Assembly (NCBI GenBank): GCA_964057225.1
Contig: OZ059895.1
Span: 15,119,001-15,183,000 of the forward strand
Direction of reading: 5' to 3'
Source of the DNA: Auanema rhodensis
Lineage: Eukaryota; Nematoda; Chromadorea; Rhabditida; Rhabditidae
Length of the DNA: 64,000 bases
Part shown: in pieces, positions 13,286 through 25,211 of the stretch
How positions within the stretch are numbered: the first letter of the stretch is position 1
Layout: the number at the start of each line of letters is the position of its first letter
Notes under the pieces: model-generated
The model's input: the letters and a program-made list of their open reading frames with translations, nothing else
Told to the model about the DNA's origin: nothing
Databases searched by the model: none
Translations under genes and position numbers: made by a program

Positions 13286-13710
13286 AAATTCTTAAAAATA
13301 TTTTGTGATGACAAATATGTAAAAAGGATTTGAGATATAAGTAAGTACATGATCGTTCGATTACAATATAATTTATCATCTTTTTTCTTTTCTTTACAAA
13401 CACACAAAAGTTTCCTACGCTTATTCTTTTTTTCTTTTCTTTTTTTTGAATAAAAAACAATGCTGGAACAAGCTTTAAGCTAAAACTTGCGTCTGTTTGT
13501 GTGTGTATGTCTGTGTGTAAATGATAAAATCCCAGCCACCATTATTAAAAAAATAAATATGAGCATACAGTAAGAATAAATAATTTAATTTATTTTAATT
13601 TTCAAAGCAAAGAAAACAAAAATATTATATATATATTTATACAAATTATATGATATAGTTAAACATATTTTGAATTGAAAATAATAAAAATATTCGTCTT
13701 CTTCTCTTCT

Positions 13711-13734
13711 TCTCTCTCTCTCTCTCTCTCTCTT

Positions 13735-13781
<47 letters not shown>
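13711..13781. repeat. (CT)n microsatellite, interrupted
   Basis: CT repeat broken by a few TTTC interruptions, in intergenic sequence. Confidence 0.95.
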
Positions 13782-15040
13782 ATCTATTTTTAGTATTCTT
13801 GTAGCCAAAAGTCACAAAAATCCATAATGTGATTTGAAATAAAAGCTATAAAACTCATCCCATTAAAGGATTTTTTATGTGAATAAATTTTACTTGGATA
13901 TAGCGTGATTACATCATTTCTAATTTTCATTTTCCTCTCTTGCTTTCAGCAGTTTTTTTTCTTTTTAACTTACAAACCCAAATAAGATGAAGAAGAAGTT
14001 GCTGATTCTCCAACTTTTTCTGCTGTTGCTGTTGCTGCTGCTTCCCCTTCTACCTCTAAAGCAAGCAAACTCTGCAAACGAGCGGAGAAGGAAACCAGCA
14101 ATGATGTTGACGACCTCTGAACACAAGTAGCATATTCCGTTTACTTGTGATACGCTCTGAAATCCTCACATAACATGATGCATGCTGCTTCTCCACTCAA
14201 TTCTCTTTCTAAGTTTCAGAGTCTCAACCTACTCTCAGCATTTTCATATTTTCTATTTCCGATATACATGTACATACACACACACACACACACAGATATA
14301 CATACACATATATGGGTAAACGAGAAAGATTTGAGTCAACGTCAAAGAAGTGAATGCTTAAGCTTTCAGTTTTTTTTAAAGTTTCAAGTTCATTTCACTT
14401 GGCTGCAGCGAGTACAGAGATGATTTCCGAACGAGTTAAAAAAACATTCGAATGAGCATAAAAGGATGAAGATAACTATATGTATAGTTAGTATTTTATA
14501 TTCAGTTTTATATAATATTTACAATTAATTATATGTATAATTAAATAAAAAAAATAGAAATTATGGTATAGTTATAGAACTAGACGAGTATGAACTAGAT
14601 GGATGATATAGAGAGATATAGAGCTATACATGTCTATAGAGGGGCCTAGAGCTAAACGAGAAATTTCTTATAACTATACATATATAGTATATATTTTATA
14701 TTTTATATACATAGTTAAAAGATCATTATATGACACAGTAAATACGGGAGAAAATGTGGAGAGGGGGAGGTGGGAAGGGGGCTGGAAAGGGGAACGATAG
14801 CAGATGATGATGGTGGGAAAGAAGAACAGTATTTTTCCTTTTTTTTTAGTTGGTTAAAGAGGTAGAAAGTAATAACAAGAACATAGCTAGCGATGTAAAA
14901 GCATAAGAAAAGCATCGGAAGAGGCTTCGAGTGACAAGAGAACAAGGCTTATGTGGGTCATGACTATATAGACACTGATATCATGGTCATTTAAGTTAAG
15001 AAGTGATGTCAGATAGTTACTGTATCATCTCAGTTGCTTC

Positions 15041-15297
15041 TTAGATTCCGAATCCCCAACCGGAAGAATTGTTCATCTGGAAGGGCTGTTGAAGCGGCTG
15101 ATATGGTGCTGCTGCTGCATGCATTTGTGCTGATAACGATGGCGATAGTTGCGGCAGATGCGGAGATACAGATGAATGAACGGAACCAGGACCCACAGAA
15201 TTCGCGGACACAAGAGATAAGTTAGAGCCGGTCATAAGATGATTAGTTGGATTAGGCATTGGTGAATTCATCAACTGTTGTTGTTGCTGTTGCTGTT

Positions 15298-15332
<35 letters not shown>

Positions 15333-16031
15333 TGTTGCATCATTTCTACCTTGGGACGTAGCTCATCATAGATCGGCTGAGCATACTTTCGAACCTTGAA
15401 AGATTAGAAGAGAATTAATAGTATTTTCCATGAAAAATAGATATTACTTACCTTCATAAGCATGCTTTCCTTCAATGTAAATGCCATTTTCTCTAGTTCA
15501 TGTCTGTAATAAGATTGTTTTTTGCATTTCAAACAGCAGAATTTTCTATTTTAGATTTCTATTATTTTAGAAACTTTGAATAGAAAGCGAGAGAGAGAGA
15601 GAGGGAAAGAAAGAGAGAGAGAAAGAAAGAGAGAGAGACAACATGAAGGTGAAAAGGATTATTAGTTCCGTAACTATATGTATAGTTTTGTAATTTCATA
15701 TGAAACAGCTCGATGTTTAATTTCACCGTTGTTAGATTTCCTATTAATCTTTTACATATTCTCTCTATCTCTCTTATATCCTATATATGTCATTCATCTT
15801 TTCTTTTTTTCACGTTTTTGACGGAAATCCGAACAGAAAGGGTGTGAAATTGGATGTAATTGAGCAATCCTTCTCGGTTCAACCTCTATTCGTTTGTATA
15901 AATTCAAAAAGAATATGCAAGTATATGCTGCTTTCTCTTCAACTATGTGTTCTCCTTCACCCTTTAGTCCCTTCTTTCTTCTCTTTATATTGTAGATCTC
16001 GTATTCATTCACACCTAATATCACCAATTTT

Positions 16032-16115
<84 letters not shown>

Positions 16116-17935
16116 CACCAAACTAAAATTGTTTATACCTTACACTGTAAAAAAAAAAGAGAAAAGGGGTTGGAAATGACGTTGGAAAAGAGAGATTCAG
16201 AGAGAAACAAGAAGGTGATGGAGAGAAAGAAAAGCGAAATAAGCTAAAAAGATATGAAAAAAGGGAAAAAGAAAGAATTTGAATAAATAAAAAAGAAATA
16301 ATAAATACATATATATATATATATACATGAATATGAACATATAGTATATATTTCAGGGAGATTTTAAAGTCAAAATCAAAATTTAAACATACGATCGTCC
16401 AACCACTTCACGTACATCCTCGAGACACAGCAGAAACTGAGGACGACCTGCTTCATGCGGCATATGCTTCTCGTCTTCCAATACAGCTTTGTCATTCTCA
16501 TCACACAAATACTTAAAATTATATTAATATTATAACTTATTTAGTATATATTGAATGTATAATTAAGATAATTATATATATATATTTATTAATAATAAAC
16601 TTACGCGGAACAGACGTGAGTATTGCAAAAAGAATCGACTTGGAGTTAGAAAAGTTAATGCAACAACCTATAATATATTTTTTTTAATTTCTCCAACTTG
16701 AAAAGCATAATTAAACCTATTTGGTTCACTTCTTCTCACATACGCTCAATCTATTCAAAATTTGAATATTCTAATTGGAATGTGAATATTAGCATATTAC
16801 ACGATCACGTATGAACTTGAAACACGCACACACACACACACACGTGACAACGTAATTTTCATTTTTAGCATTATTCATGCGGCATAAACGGTTGCTCTAT
16901 GATGTATTATATGTTTTTGCTAAATCGCTTTTTCCCAAAATACATACGATTTTTCATGAAAAATCAATTAATCAAAGTTACATTGGCGGCAGGAACGAAT
17001 GATGTGTATTTAGTAAAACGATCGGGATTCCATTTACTGATTTCATGTAATGTAAATGGTGTTTTATCAGTGCTTAATCGATCATCTTCCTATAAGTAAT
17101 GATAACAGTTACACTGATACAGTTGTAACACAACAGCAACAAGCACCTTTTTAGCTAGACGTCTTCTTTTAGCTCCACTTGAATGACTTAAAACACTCAT
17201 TTCAGAGTCATCTGATTCTTCTCCTCGTTGATTATAATAATCTAACTATAATAAGAAAAATAATAAATAAAATTTAGATTTATATAAACATACCTTATCT
17301 GGTATGCGACGATATGGCTCAGGCATTGTACGAAATTCCACCACTTTTGCATTCTCCTTCTCGACTGCGGGAGCTGGCTTCTCACGTAAAAATGGCTTCT
17401 TGGCTGCATCCAAAATGCCACAAATGAAATCATTCATGATATCATCATTAACAATCTAAAAAAAAATTTTTAAATGAAAATATGAGAACGGAAGTTCATT
17501 ATGAGCTTACTTGTCCATTTCGTTTTAAGTTTTCAATAGCTGGTGAAAAGGTTGTACGTATGTGTCTTTCAACAATCTGATGAATCTCTCGTGATATTTC
17601 ATTTTGATAAATCTAAGAGAAAATGACATTATAGTTGAACGAGAGAAGAGCTTTATGCTCATGTTGATGAGCATTAAATGTTTTTGAAAATGCTTACCAT
17701 GCGCATACGATCAAGAGATCGTTCAGCATCATCAGCTACACCAGCTTTATTACTTCGAATGACATGTTTTAAAGAATTAACCTACAAATTTCAATTAATT
17801 CAAGTAATATAAGGAAGAGCTTACAGTGGCTGAGCCTCCAGAGCTCTCACTAGACTCTAATAAGCCTTCCAGAACTCGAAGTCGCATATTAACTTTATTT
17901 CCATTGCCATGTCTGCTTTTCCGATCATACATCAT
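15041..17935 (-). CDS. DNTTIP1/TdIF1 homologue (MiDAC histone deacetylase complex subunit) with polyQ tail
   Basis: Likely nuclear scaffold subunit of an HDAC1/2 complex of the mitotic deacetylase (MiDAC) type. Exons on the minus strand run from 17935 (ATG directly after a CAG acceptor) through 17781, 17612, 17455, 17245, 17089, about 16669, 16511, 15503 and 15394. The N-terminal helical part (VNSLKHVIRS to HIRTTFSPAIENLKRNGQ) fits the DNTTIP1 dimerisation domain. The C-terminal part (EISKWNPDRFTKYTSFV, QYSRLFRYLCDENDKAV, KESMLMKVRKYAQPIYDEL) follows the human DNA/chromatin-binding SKI/SNO-like region in order. A KRRRLAKK nuclear-localisation-like stretch lies near 17160. The protein then extends into about 21 glutamines and a Ser/Pro/Gln-rich tail ending in GWGFGI, which I do not recall in vertebrate DNTTIP1. 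Identity is inferred from the aligned pattern. An additional upstream exon is possible. Confidence 0.78.
15283..15342 (-). repeat. CAG/CAA repeat encoding polyglutamine
   Basis: Mixed CAG and CAA codons on the minus strand encode about 20 consecutive glutamines after two methionines, inside the last coding exon of the DNTTIP1-like gene. The CAA interruptions lower the slippage expected of a pure CAG tract. Confidence 0.95.
16036..16111. repeat. (CT)n microsatellite in a DNTTIP1-like intron
   Basis: About 38 CT units on the plus strand, within the intron separating the exons that end at 16393 and begin at 15503 of the minus-strand gene. The pre-mRNA would carry GA repeats here. Confidence 0.97.
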
Positions 17936-18756
17936 CTGCTTAAGATTATTTTGAAGAAAATAAACAATGAAAAGCTTATGATGATGAGTAGAAGCTAATG
18001 AAATCAATCAATTCTCCTGTCATGCAAACGAAATCATTTAAAATAAAATTGAAAATCATATTTCAAACGTTTAAAATAAAATATTTTTGAAAGAAAATAA
18101 AAAAAAAAATATTCGAAAAATAACATGAAAAATGAAAAAAAAGGAAAAAAGGCGCTGAAGCTATTGATGAAGATGCCATAGCTGGGAGCATCATCATATA
18201 AGGTTTTCACCGCATATCCATCATAATACAGGTTTTCTATCACAAAATAATTATTATAATTAAAGTAATGTAACATATAACATGTATACAAAGATTAATT
18301 ATTCGTTTATCTTTGAAATTTTATCAAAAAGTTGATGGAAACTGTGTTAAATAGCGACGACATCGACAGCGAACTCGCGCTTGTTATGCTGGCCGCCGTC
18401 TGTTGAATTGCAAAGAAAGCAAGAGCAAATGCAAAAGTTAAGAGAGAAACAGAGAAAAATGTGCGAAAGAACATGCAAAGTGATGGCGACGAAGGGAAAA
18501 ATGCGAGATGAGAGATAGCGAACTTGGGAGAGGAAGAGAAGCCAGGGCGTCGGCGACGTCGTCGTATTGATTAGAGAGACTGCTAACATATTTTTCTCTC
18601 TCATTTTCCTTTTTTTCTCATTCCTCTCTCTCTCTTTTTTCTGTTTTCTATTCCCTTTTTTGTGTTCTTTTTCCTTTCAGTTCTGAAACATTTGCCATGA
18701 AAAGGTATGTGATAACAAGGCCATTTCATTCTTCAATAGTGCAGATGTTGTTGAGA

Positions 18757-18798
<42 letters not shown>

Positions 18799-19487
18799 GG
18801 ACACTCGCTATCGTTTTTCAACCATTTTTTAAAAATATTTTTCAAATTTTTATGTAAAAATAAAAAGAAAAAAATGAAAAAAGTACATTTCTATAGATTA
18901 ATGAATGGAAACTAAAACATTTTTATTCAAGCTTCAGCTTGGCTACGGTGTATGTTGCATCATGATTGCGATGTACTTTGACTTTTTGTAGTTGTAACAT
19001 GCCAAGTTTATGTTAAATGATTATGCTTTTCCAGTACAAATATATGAAAATGAAGACAAATTTATTAAAATTTTAATTTAAAAATTAAAAAAAAATAATT
19101 CGAATTGAATTTCAAGTGAACATGATATGATTGGAGGCGTTATCGGAGGGAGAGACAAATGAAGAGAGAGGGAGAGATGGAGAGAGATGGAGAGAGAAAG
19201 AGAAGGTTCAGAAAGAAAAACAAGGCAAATGAGAGAAGTATGGAAAAAAACTAGAAATAGCTCTTGTTCATTCGGATTTTTTTTTATAAAAAAAAACAAT
19301 GTTAGTTCTAATATTTACATGTATTTAATGCTGAGTATTATAAGTTGGAACCTGAGAATACTGAATGGAAACGATTTTCAATGAAAATCAGTTATATGGT
19401 TTGATTTTGCTCTGTAGAGGTGTGTGTGGAAAGAAAAGACAGGGAAGAAGGGAAGAGAGACAGACTGAAATGGTAGTTGGAGGGTGA

Positions 19488-19547
<60 letters not shown>

Positions 19548-19743
19548 TGAGAGGATACATGATTAGACAACATAACCCTGGAAGTTAAACTTGAAGTTTC
19601 AGATGATGATATATCAAGTTCTTAGCTCAGAAACTATTGGATAGAGATATAATGGTAATTAAGACCCGAATTTCGACAAATAAATGCAATTTTCAAAGAA
19701 ATAAACAAGGAGAAAATCTAAAAAAAATACTTTTTGATATGCA
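17936..19743. other. Intergenic; presumed DNTTIP1-like promoter
   Basis: Between the 5' end of the DNTTIP1-like gene and the 3' end of the MOLO-1-like gene, both on minus. The block at 18350-18570 is richer in GC and CG dinucleotides than its surroundings and may be promoter sequence. GA tracts lie at 18757-18797 and 19497-19541. No further gene recognised. Confidence 0.5.
19497..19541. repeat. (GA)n microsatellite
   Basis: About 22 GA units in the 3' flank of the MOLO-1-like gene. Confidence 0.95.
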
Positions 19744-19841
19744 TCAAACCATCGTTGTATCGGCTGTGTAAAAGCGATTTGGATTATTGCCAAATTTCGG
19801 AGATCTGCTTATTGATCTGTAAACATATGCAGATATAACAG

Positions 19842-19878
<37 letters not shown>

Positions 19879-22800
19879 TCTAACTATATGAATATAAATA
19901 GCATAATCAACAAACCGTTGTAGTGATGATCCCCGACGAATCACGGATGCTCGCAAACTGTCTACGCGTTCAACTGCTCTCTGGACGCCTCGTGGCCAGT
20001 CATCTCCACGCAGATTTCCACAACATCGAAAAGCACATACACAACCTGTAAAAGCTTTCTACATATAACCAATTGTGAAGTTATTTGATTTTTGAATTTT
20101 GGAAAAATAAATTTGAAGATCGACAAAACGAAGAAGAGAAGATCAAAGAACCTCACCCAAATCTTCTATCGTTTTCATCATTTTTCAATTGTTCATCAGT
20201 CATAATTCATATATTTTATTGATTTGAGTGTCATGTATGCCAATAGTTTTACACAAAAAAAGTGTTCAAAAATGAAGAAAAATAGCTTTTTTCCCCGACT
20301 CAAAATCATTTAAAATTCATAAAATCTGATTTTTTTATTTCGAAACTTGAACATGTGATTGTTTCCATGAGTTTCAAATAAAATACTAAATTATGTGATT
20401 AGATAGCAGGTGTATCATGTAACTGCTCGCCTAGACGTACTTCAATTCATATTTACCCTCAGGCTAATAGAGTACTATTCAGAATTTTTCACTTGATTCT
20501 CACTGTCTACAAGCATTATAGGTTGAAGTAGTATCATGATACTTGATACGTCATACATTTGAACTTGATATGTGCTGTGTGTGTGTGTGTGTATGTGTGT
20601 ATGTGTGTGTGGTACTGTGTGATGATGAACAACAACAACAACAAAAAAAGACAAAAGTTGATGGTGAAAATCATAATATTCATGAACAGTTGTTAGGTCA
20701 TCAATACTTTTTTCACAACATTGCCAGCTATTGCTGTGAATTCTTGGCATTCTCGAAAAATTTTTCAACTCTCTGTCACAGAGCACGTGGAGGCTCTACG
20801 TGGCCTTAGCCTGAGCCTGCCAGTAAGATAATCAGCGAGCCGGAAAGCCAAGCAGCAATGTTTCTACTCCTCAGCATTCAAACAAGCCTGTTATCAGATC
20901 ATTCCACCCTCACTTTTCTTATCTCAACTATTTAGACGGCTGTTTTCTGCTTCTGATATCATCAATTGGAAGCTCATTTTCTGTTGTAAAATTCAAAAGA
21001 CATACGAGAAATTAATGAAAAAAAACGATCAAATTCTTTAAATTTCCCTCTCCACCAAAATTTTGTGAAATTCCAAAAATTTTTATTTTCTTTCCAGCTT
21101 TAACATGCCGCTTAATGACTTTGTTTCTTAGATGAGGATTGTGGCAAAGTAACACACATACACATGGCATACTCCGAGTAATTAGAATAATTAGTTTCAC
21201 GTGGAAAACACGTATTTCAATTTCACGTGCTTGCACTCAACGCCGTTTTTGAGTAAACGTTTGAAGACTATTTACGATTGTTTTGAAACATACATGTAAT
21301 AAGACAAGTTAGTAGGACTGCAACTCCTACAGCAACCACTAATGACAATGTGCCGGTATCAACACGATCCATCGGCTCTCCATTGAGTTCATGTCGTAAT
21401 TCTCCTTTAATTATAATAAACATATAATTTAATTAATTTGATAAAAATATTACCAATGACCTGCGTTAAAGCTGATGACCATTGATCAGTTTGAGCATAT
21501 TCATTAACTTCACTCAGAATTCGTCGTCGCTCATCTGGTGTTATATACTTTTCAGCTAATCTTGCTGGCCATATAATCATCTTAAAATACATAATAATCA
21601 GTAACTATATTATATAAAATAAAATAAAATAGAATTTGAAGTAAAATATGTTCTATTAACCTTTTTATAATGTTCCCAAACAAAAATTATAACAGAATTT
21701 CCACAATCACCTAATGCCCAACGTCCTTCTAAAGCTTTACAGAAAGCTTCAGCTCTTTCAGTTAATTGTCTAAAATAAACAAAAATTTAATGTATACGTA
21801 TAAAGAACATAGTTTATTGTTTTCTTTTTGCTTTTTCAAATCCTTTGAAATTAATGTAAATGTTTGAAAAAAATAAAAAATAACTAACGCTTCACTCGGT
21901 GAATGCATTTGCATTTGAAGATTCTTTACAATCGCTACGGACACAACAAAGCCATGAAATCCTTCGGATGCTGTTCCTTAATGTTTTTATCATTAACAAT
22001 GATACTTTCAAGCTCAACATGTCTAATGTTTAGCGCATAATCAAGCTAATTACCTGCAATCCCTGTGGTACATTGCGATCGTCGTTGACAATGACATGGT
22101 GTACCAACAGCCAGATCATACAGCAATCGGTTAATGGTTTGAGCTGGAGAAACGAAATGTTTATTTCAAGTTTATAACTTAGTCATTTTTTAGAAAAATT
22201 AGATTTGGTCAATAGGAAATGCTGAAGAAGCGCAATATAAACGTTTTTGTGTGGCGAAGCAGTAGAGGGGGGGGGGGGGGGGGGGGGGGGGTGAGAAAAA
22301 AAGTTTTTTCCTCTCTTCTGATCTGAGAGCTCCAAAGGCTCCGAAGGTTATAGGCTCGGGAAGTAAAAGAAGAAAAGAGACAAGTTTAAGTATTTAAGAC
22401 AAGCTATCTGTTCATCTATAGTTCTCTTTCCATTTCTGTCTTTTAATCTCTTTAAACATGACCGATTTCCGGACTCTTCATTCTGCTTCAATGAGTCCCG
22501 AAACGATTTGAATTCTTAGCCCTCTTACTCTCTTTACGGCTTAAACATAAGCTTTACTTCAATCCAATTCTCATAAATAGTATGTTTAAGACATATATAA
22601 CTGGTTAAGAACAATAGAGGAAGAGGAAGAAGAAAAGAAAGAAGAAAAAAAGTTAAAAAAAGCTTTTTTTCGGCTCAAAAAAACTTTTTTTGTTCTCGAA
22701 AACTCGAAAAGAATGAAATAGAAATGTATTACCTTGGCTATTATTGAGTATTCGATCTGGATCACACAGATATAAATGCTGTTTGTTATGTGGTAGTTGG

Positions 22801-23114
22801 CTTATACACTGATTAACAGACGGACCTCTGGAAAAATCACCTTTTCAAATTGAAACGCTTAAGTTTGAGCGCCAAATTCTATTTTTGAAACAAAGGACTA
22901 ACAGCTTAATATTAAACAAAACGAATTCATTCTTTATAATTTGGTATTAAAGTAAAAGTTCTCAGACGAATTTAATTATATGCGCATAATTAACTAACCG
23001 AAGATCTGGATATTGCCCTGGTGTCCATTGAGAATCTATAGAATTGACAATAGAAATACAGAGAGTGTAACTAAGTAATATGGTTTTGATAAGCCAATCA
23101 CATAACGGCTTCAT
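19744..23114 (-). CDS. molo-1: MOLO-1-like TPM-domain single-pass membrane protein
   Basis: Member of the TLP18.3/Psb32/MOLO-1 (TPM) family. In C. elegans MOLO-1 is an auxiliary subunit that enhances levamisole-type acetylcholine receptors at body-wall muscle. Nine exons with starts at 23114, 22827, 22143, 21976, 21769, 21580, 21404, 20045 and 19816 join in one frame to 312 residues. Order of features: a signal peptide (MKPLCDWLIKTILLSYTL...), WTPGQYPDLRGPS at the mature start, the TPM core with LCDPDRIL, GFHGFVVSVAIVKNLQ, CKALEGRWALGDCGNSVIIF and a Cys-rich insert (CHCQRRSQC), then one TM helix (LSLVVAVGVAVLLTCLITC), a CCVCAFRCC cluster likely to be palmitoylated, and a basic Ser-rich tail. 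Nematodes carry several MOLO-1 paralogues, so one-to-one orthology is uncertain. An upstream in-frame ATG at 23144 is an alternative start. Confidence 0.83.
22267..22291. repeat. Poly-G run of 25 bases
   Basis: Uninterrupted G homopolymer in the second intron of the MOLO-1-like gene, where the transcript would read poly-C. The length may be unreliable in an assembly. Confidence 0.9.
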
Positions 23115-25151
23115 GTTTATAATTTCTGAAATAATGCTTTTCAAGTTTGTTTAAAACGGCAACTTAAAGCATTTTTAACAAAAAAAAAGGCTATAAACGA
23201 CTGAAGGAAATGAACGGCATTGTCGATATTTGCAATGAAAAAATGAAAAAATGATTGGAAAACAGAAGGAAAGGATTAATCAGGATGTTTCATAAGCTTC
23301 ATATGGCTTTGTAAATGAATTTTTCAAATAGATTTTCCTTTTGAGTAAGAGAAAGGAGAAACAAAGACGACGAATAATTAGCAGAAAAATCTAATGTTTG
23401 AAGAATCTGATTTATGAATTTTGGTTAAAAAAATCAAAAAAAATCAACATGAATGATGATGCATCAAGTTGGAAAGCTCTCTACAACCCTTTCTCTTTCT
23501 CTTTCTCTCTCTTTATGTATCTATCTCTCTCTCTCTCTCTCTTACACACAGAAACAACAAGTAAGCTGAATGTGATACGGAATATCAAATGATGATTCAA
23601 TTATCTTAAAATGACAAATTAATACCTTACGAATATCAAATATTTCAAATCATTTTGAACTAATCAATAAGTAAGAGATGAAAGAAGCTTGAAGAAATGG
23701 GGGAGAGGAGGCGGGGTTAGAATGATGACTGAGATGCCGATGAGCTTTTCAAAGAAGAAGAAGAAGAAGAAGAAGAAGAAGAAGAGAAAGGAGAACTAAA
23801 CGAAGAAATCAGAAAGAAGGAATGATTTACCTTCAAGATCCGCCCAGTTTTCAATTTTTTTCTCTGATTCTCCTACTTTTACTCAATGTTTCTAAAGTCA
23901 TTCTCATCTTACATTATCGAAAAGTAGTAGTAGAAGTAGTAAGTAGTAGATGAGGCAGAAGTTGCATTATCCACAGAAGCATGAAAAGCTCAAAATTCAT
24001 ATAGTTAGGATGATTGAGGGTGAAATATGTGAAAAGATAAGATGATTAGTTAGCATAATTAACAGCCTCGGAGTGTGAATTTGAAAGAGAAAGAGAGAGA
24101 AAGAGAGAGAGAGAAAGGATTTGGTAAGAAAAGAAGATGACAAGAAGGTGACGCTGTGACAAAGCTGACAACACATATGCTGTAGGAAAATAAGTTGAAA
24201 CTTTGAAACAGCGTGATAAGGCTTTTGAACCAGAAACTTAATATGAAAACGGAGAAGAATGAGGTAATGAGTAGGAAACACTGATAAGAAGTTAAGAGTT
24301 GAAAGAAAGTTGTCGGAAAAACATTTTGAAGGACATGATCTGACAAATGTTATGTCAACTGTTACACTGAATTCTGATGCTCCACGATAGGAGGGGTAGA
24401 CCTCACTCTAAGGTTTTGAAATATTGGATAACATTAGATTCTGAATAGCATCATCATCATCTGATGTTGATGATGATGATGAAGCTTCAAACAACTCTGT
24501 ATATGAGGTCATACTTTGAAGAATATTTACTGCTTTAAAGGGTAACAATCGATTAAGTTATATGGTTTAGAGTACAATCTATATACGTATAGTTTAGCTG
24601 ATGAAGTAGAAAAAATAGAAAATTGCACGAGTGAAACGTTAGAAGTGGTGGAAGGATATGTGAAGACGTCAGCGACATCATCATCGCCGGAATGTTATCT
24701 GATACACGGAAACTGTCTTTTCTATTCCTCTAAGTGAAGCTCATTCGCTCTTCTTAACATTCTTTAGAACACCTGCTCTGCTTTTCCCTCCCTCATCTCT
24801 ATAACTTGCTGAAATCTCATCAGATTATCTTGTATTATTCGTATCTTTCTCTATAGATCTCTTGAAATTCTTCATTCTTTATGATACAAATGACAAAAAA
24901 GAAAAGAAGAAAAGAGATGGAAATGATGAAGAAATGCAACGTAAGAGGGTTCACTTCATAGAGAGAGAGGGGAGAGAGATAGAGAGAGTGAGATCTTTGG
25001 ATAGGATGTGCAAGCTATCGCAATTGACTTTTAGGAGTTCAAATGAGAAAAAAATAATATGGAAAGCAGAGATAGGTGCAAAATAGAGAGATAACTAGAG
25101 AAAGACGGGAGGAGTTTGTGAGTTCCAGCATACTACTATCCCTTTCCAACC

Positions 25152-25211
<60 letters not shown>

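Larger units (their letters stand above)
12172..15040. other. Intergenic; presumed mod-5 promoter and long CT tracts
   Basis: Upstream flank of the transporter, then the 3' flank of the DNTTIP1-like gene. It holds large CT microsatellites at 13225-13282 and 13711-13781 and a short CA run at 14275-14294. A stretch at 12420-12600 is less biased in composition but has no recognisable protein similarity. CACGT motifs at 12424-12440 resemble the intronic cluster of the neighbouring gene. Confidence 0.6.

Noticed and set aside
13106-13407. Open frames rich in Ser-Leu or Arg-Glu on both strands
   Set aside because: Pure translations of a CT/GA microsatellite; no homology, no splice context.
18347-18604. 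Minus-strand frame upstream of the DNTTIP1-like gene
   Set aside because: Hydrophobic, Cys-rich composition without family features; better explained as promoter or 5' flank.
20543-20809. CV/CH repeat frames over a GT microsatellite
   Set aside because: Low-complexity reading of (GT)n inside a MOLO-1-like intron.
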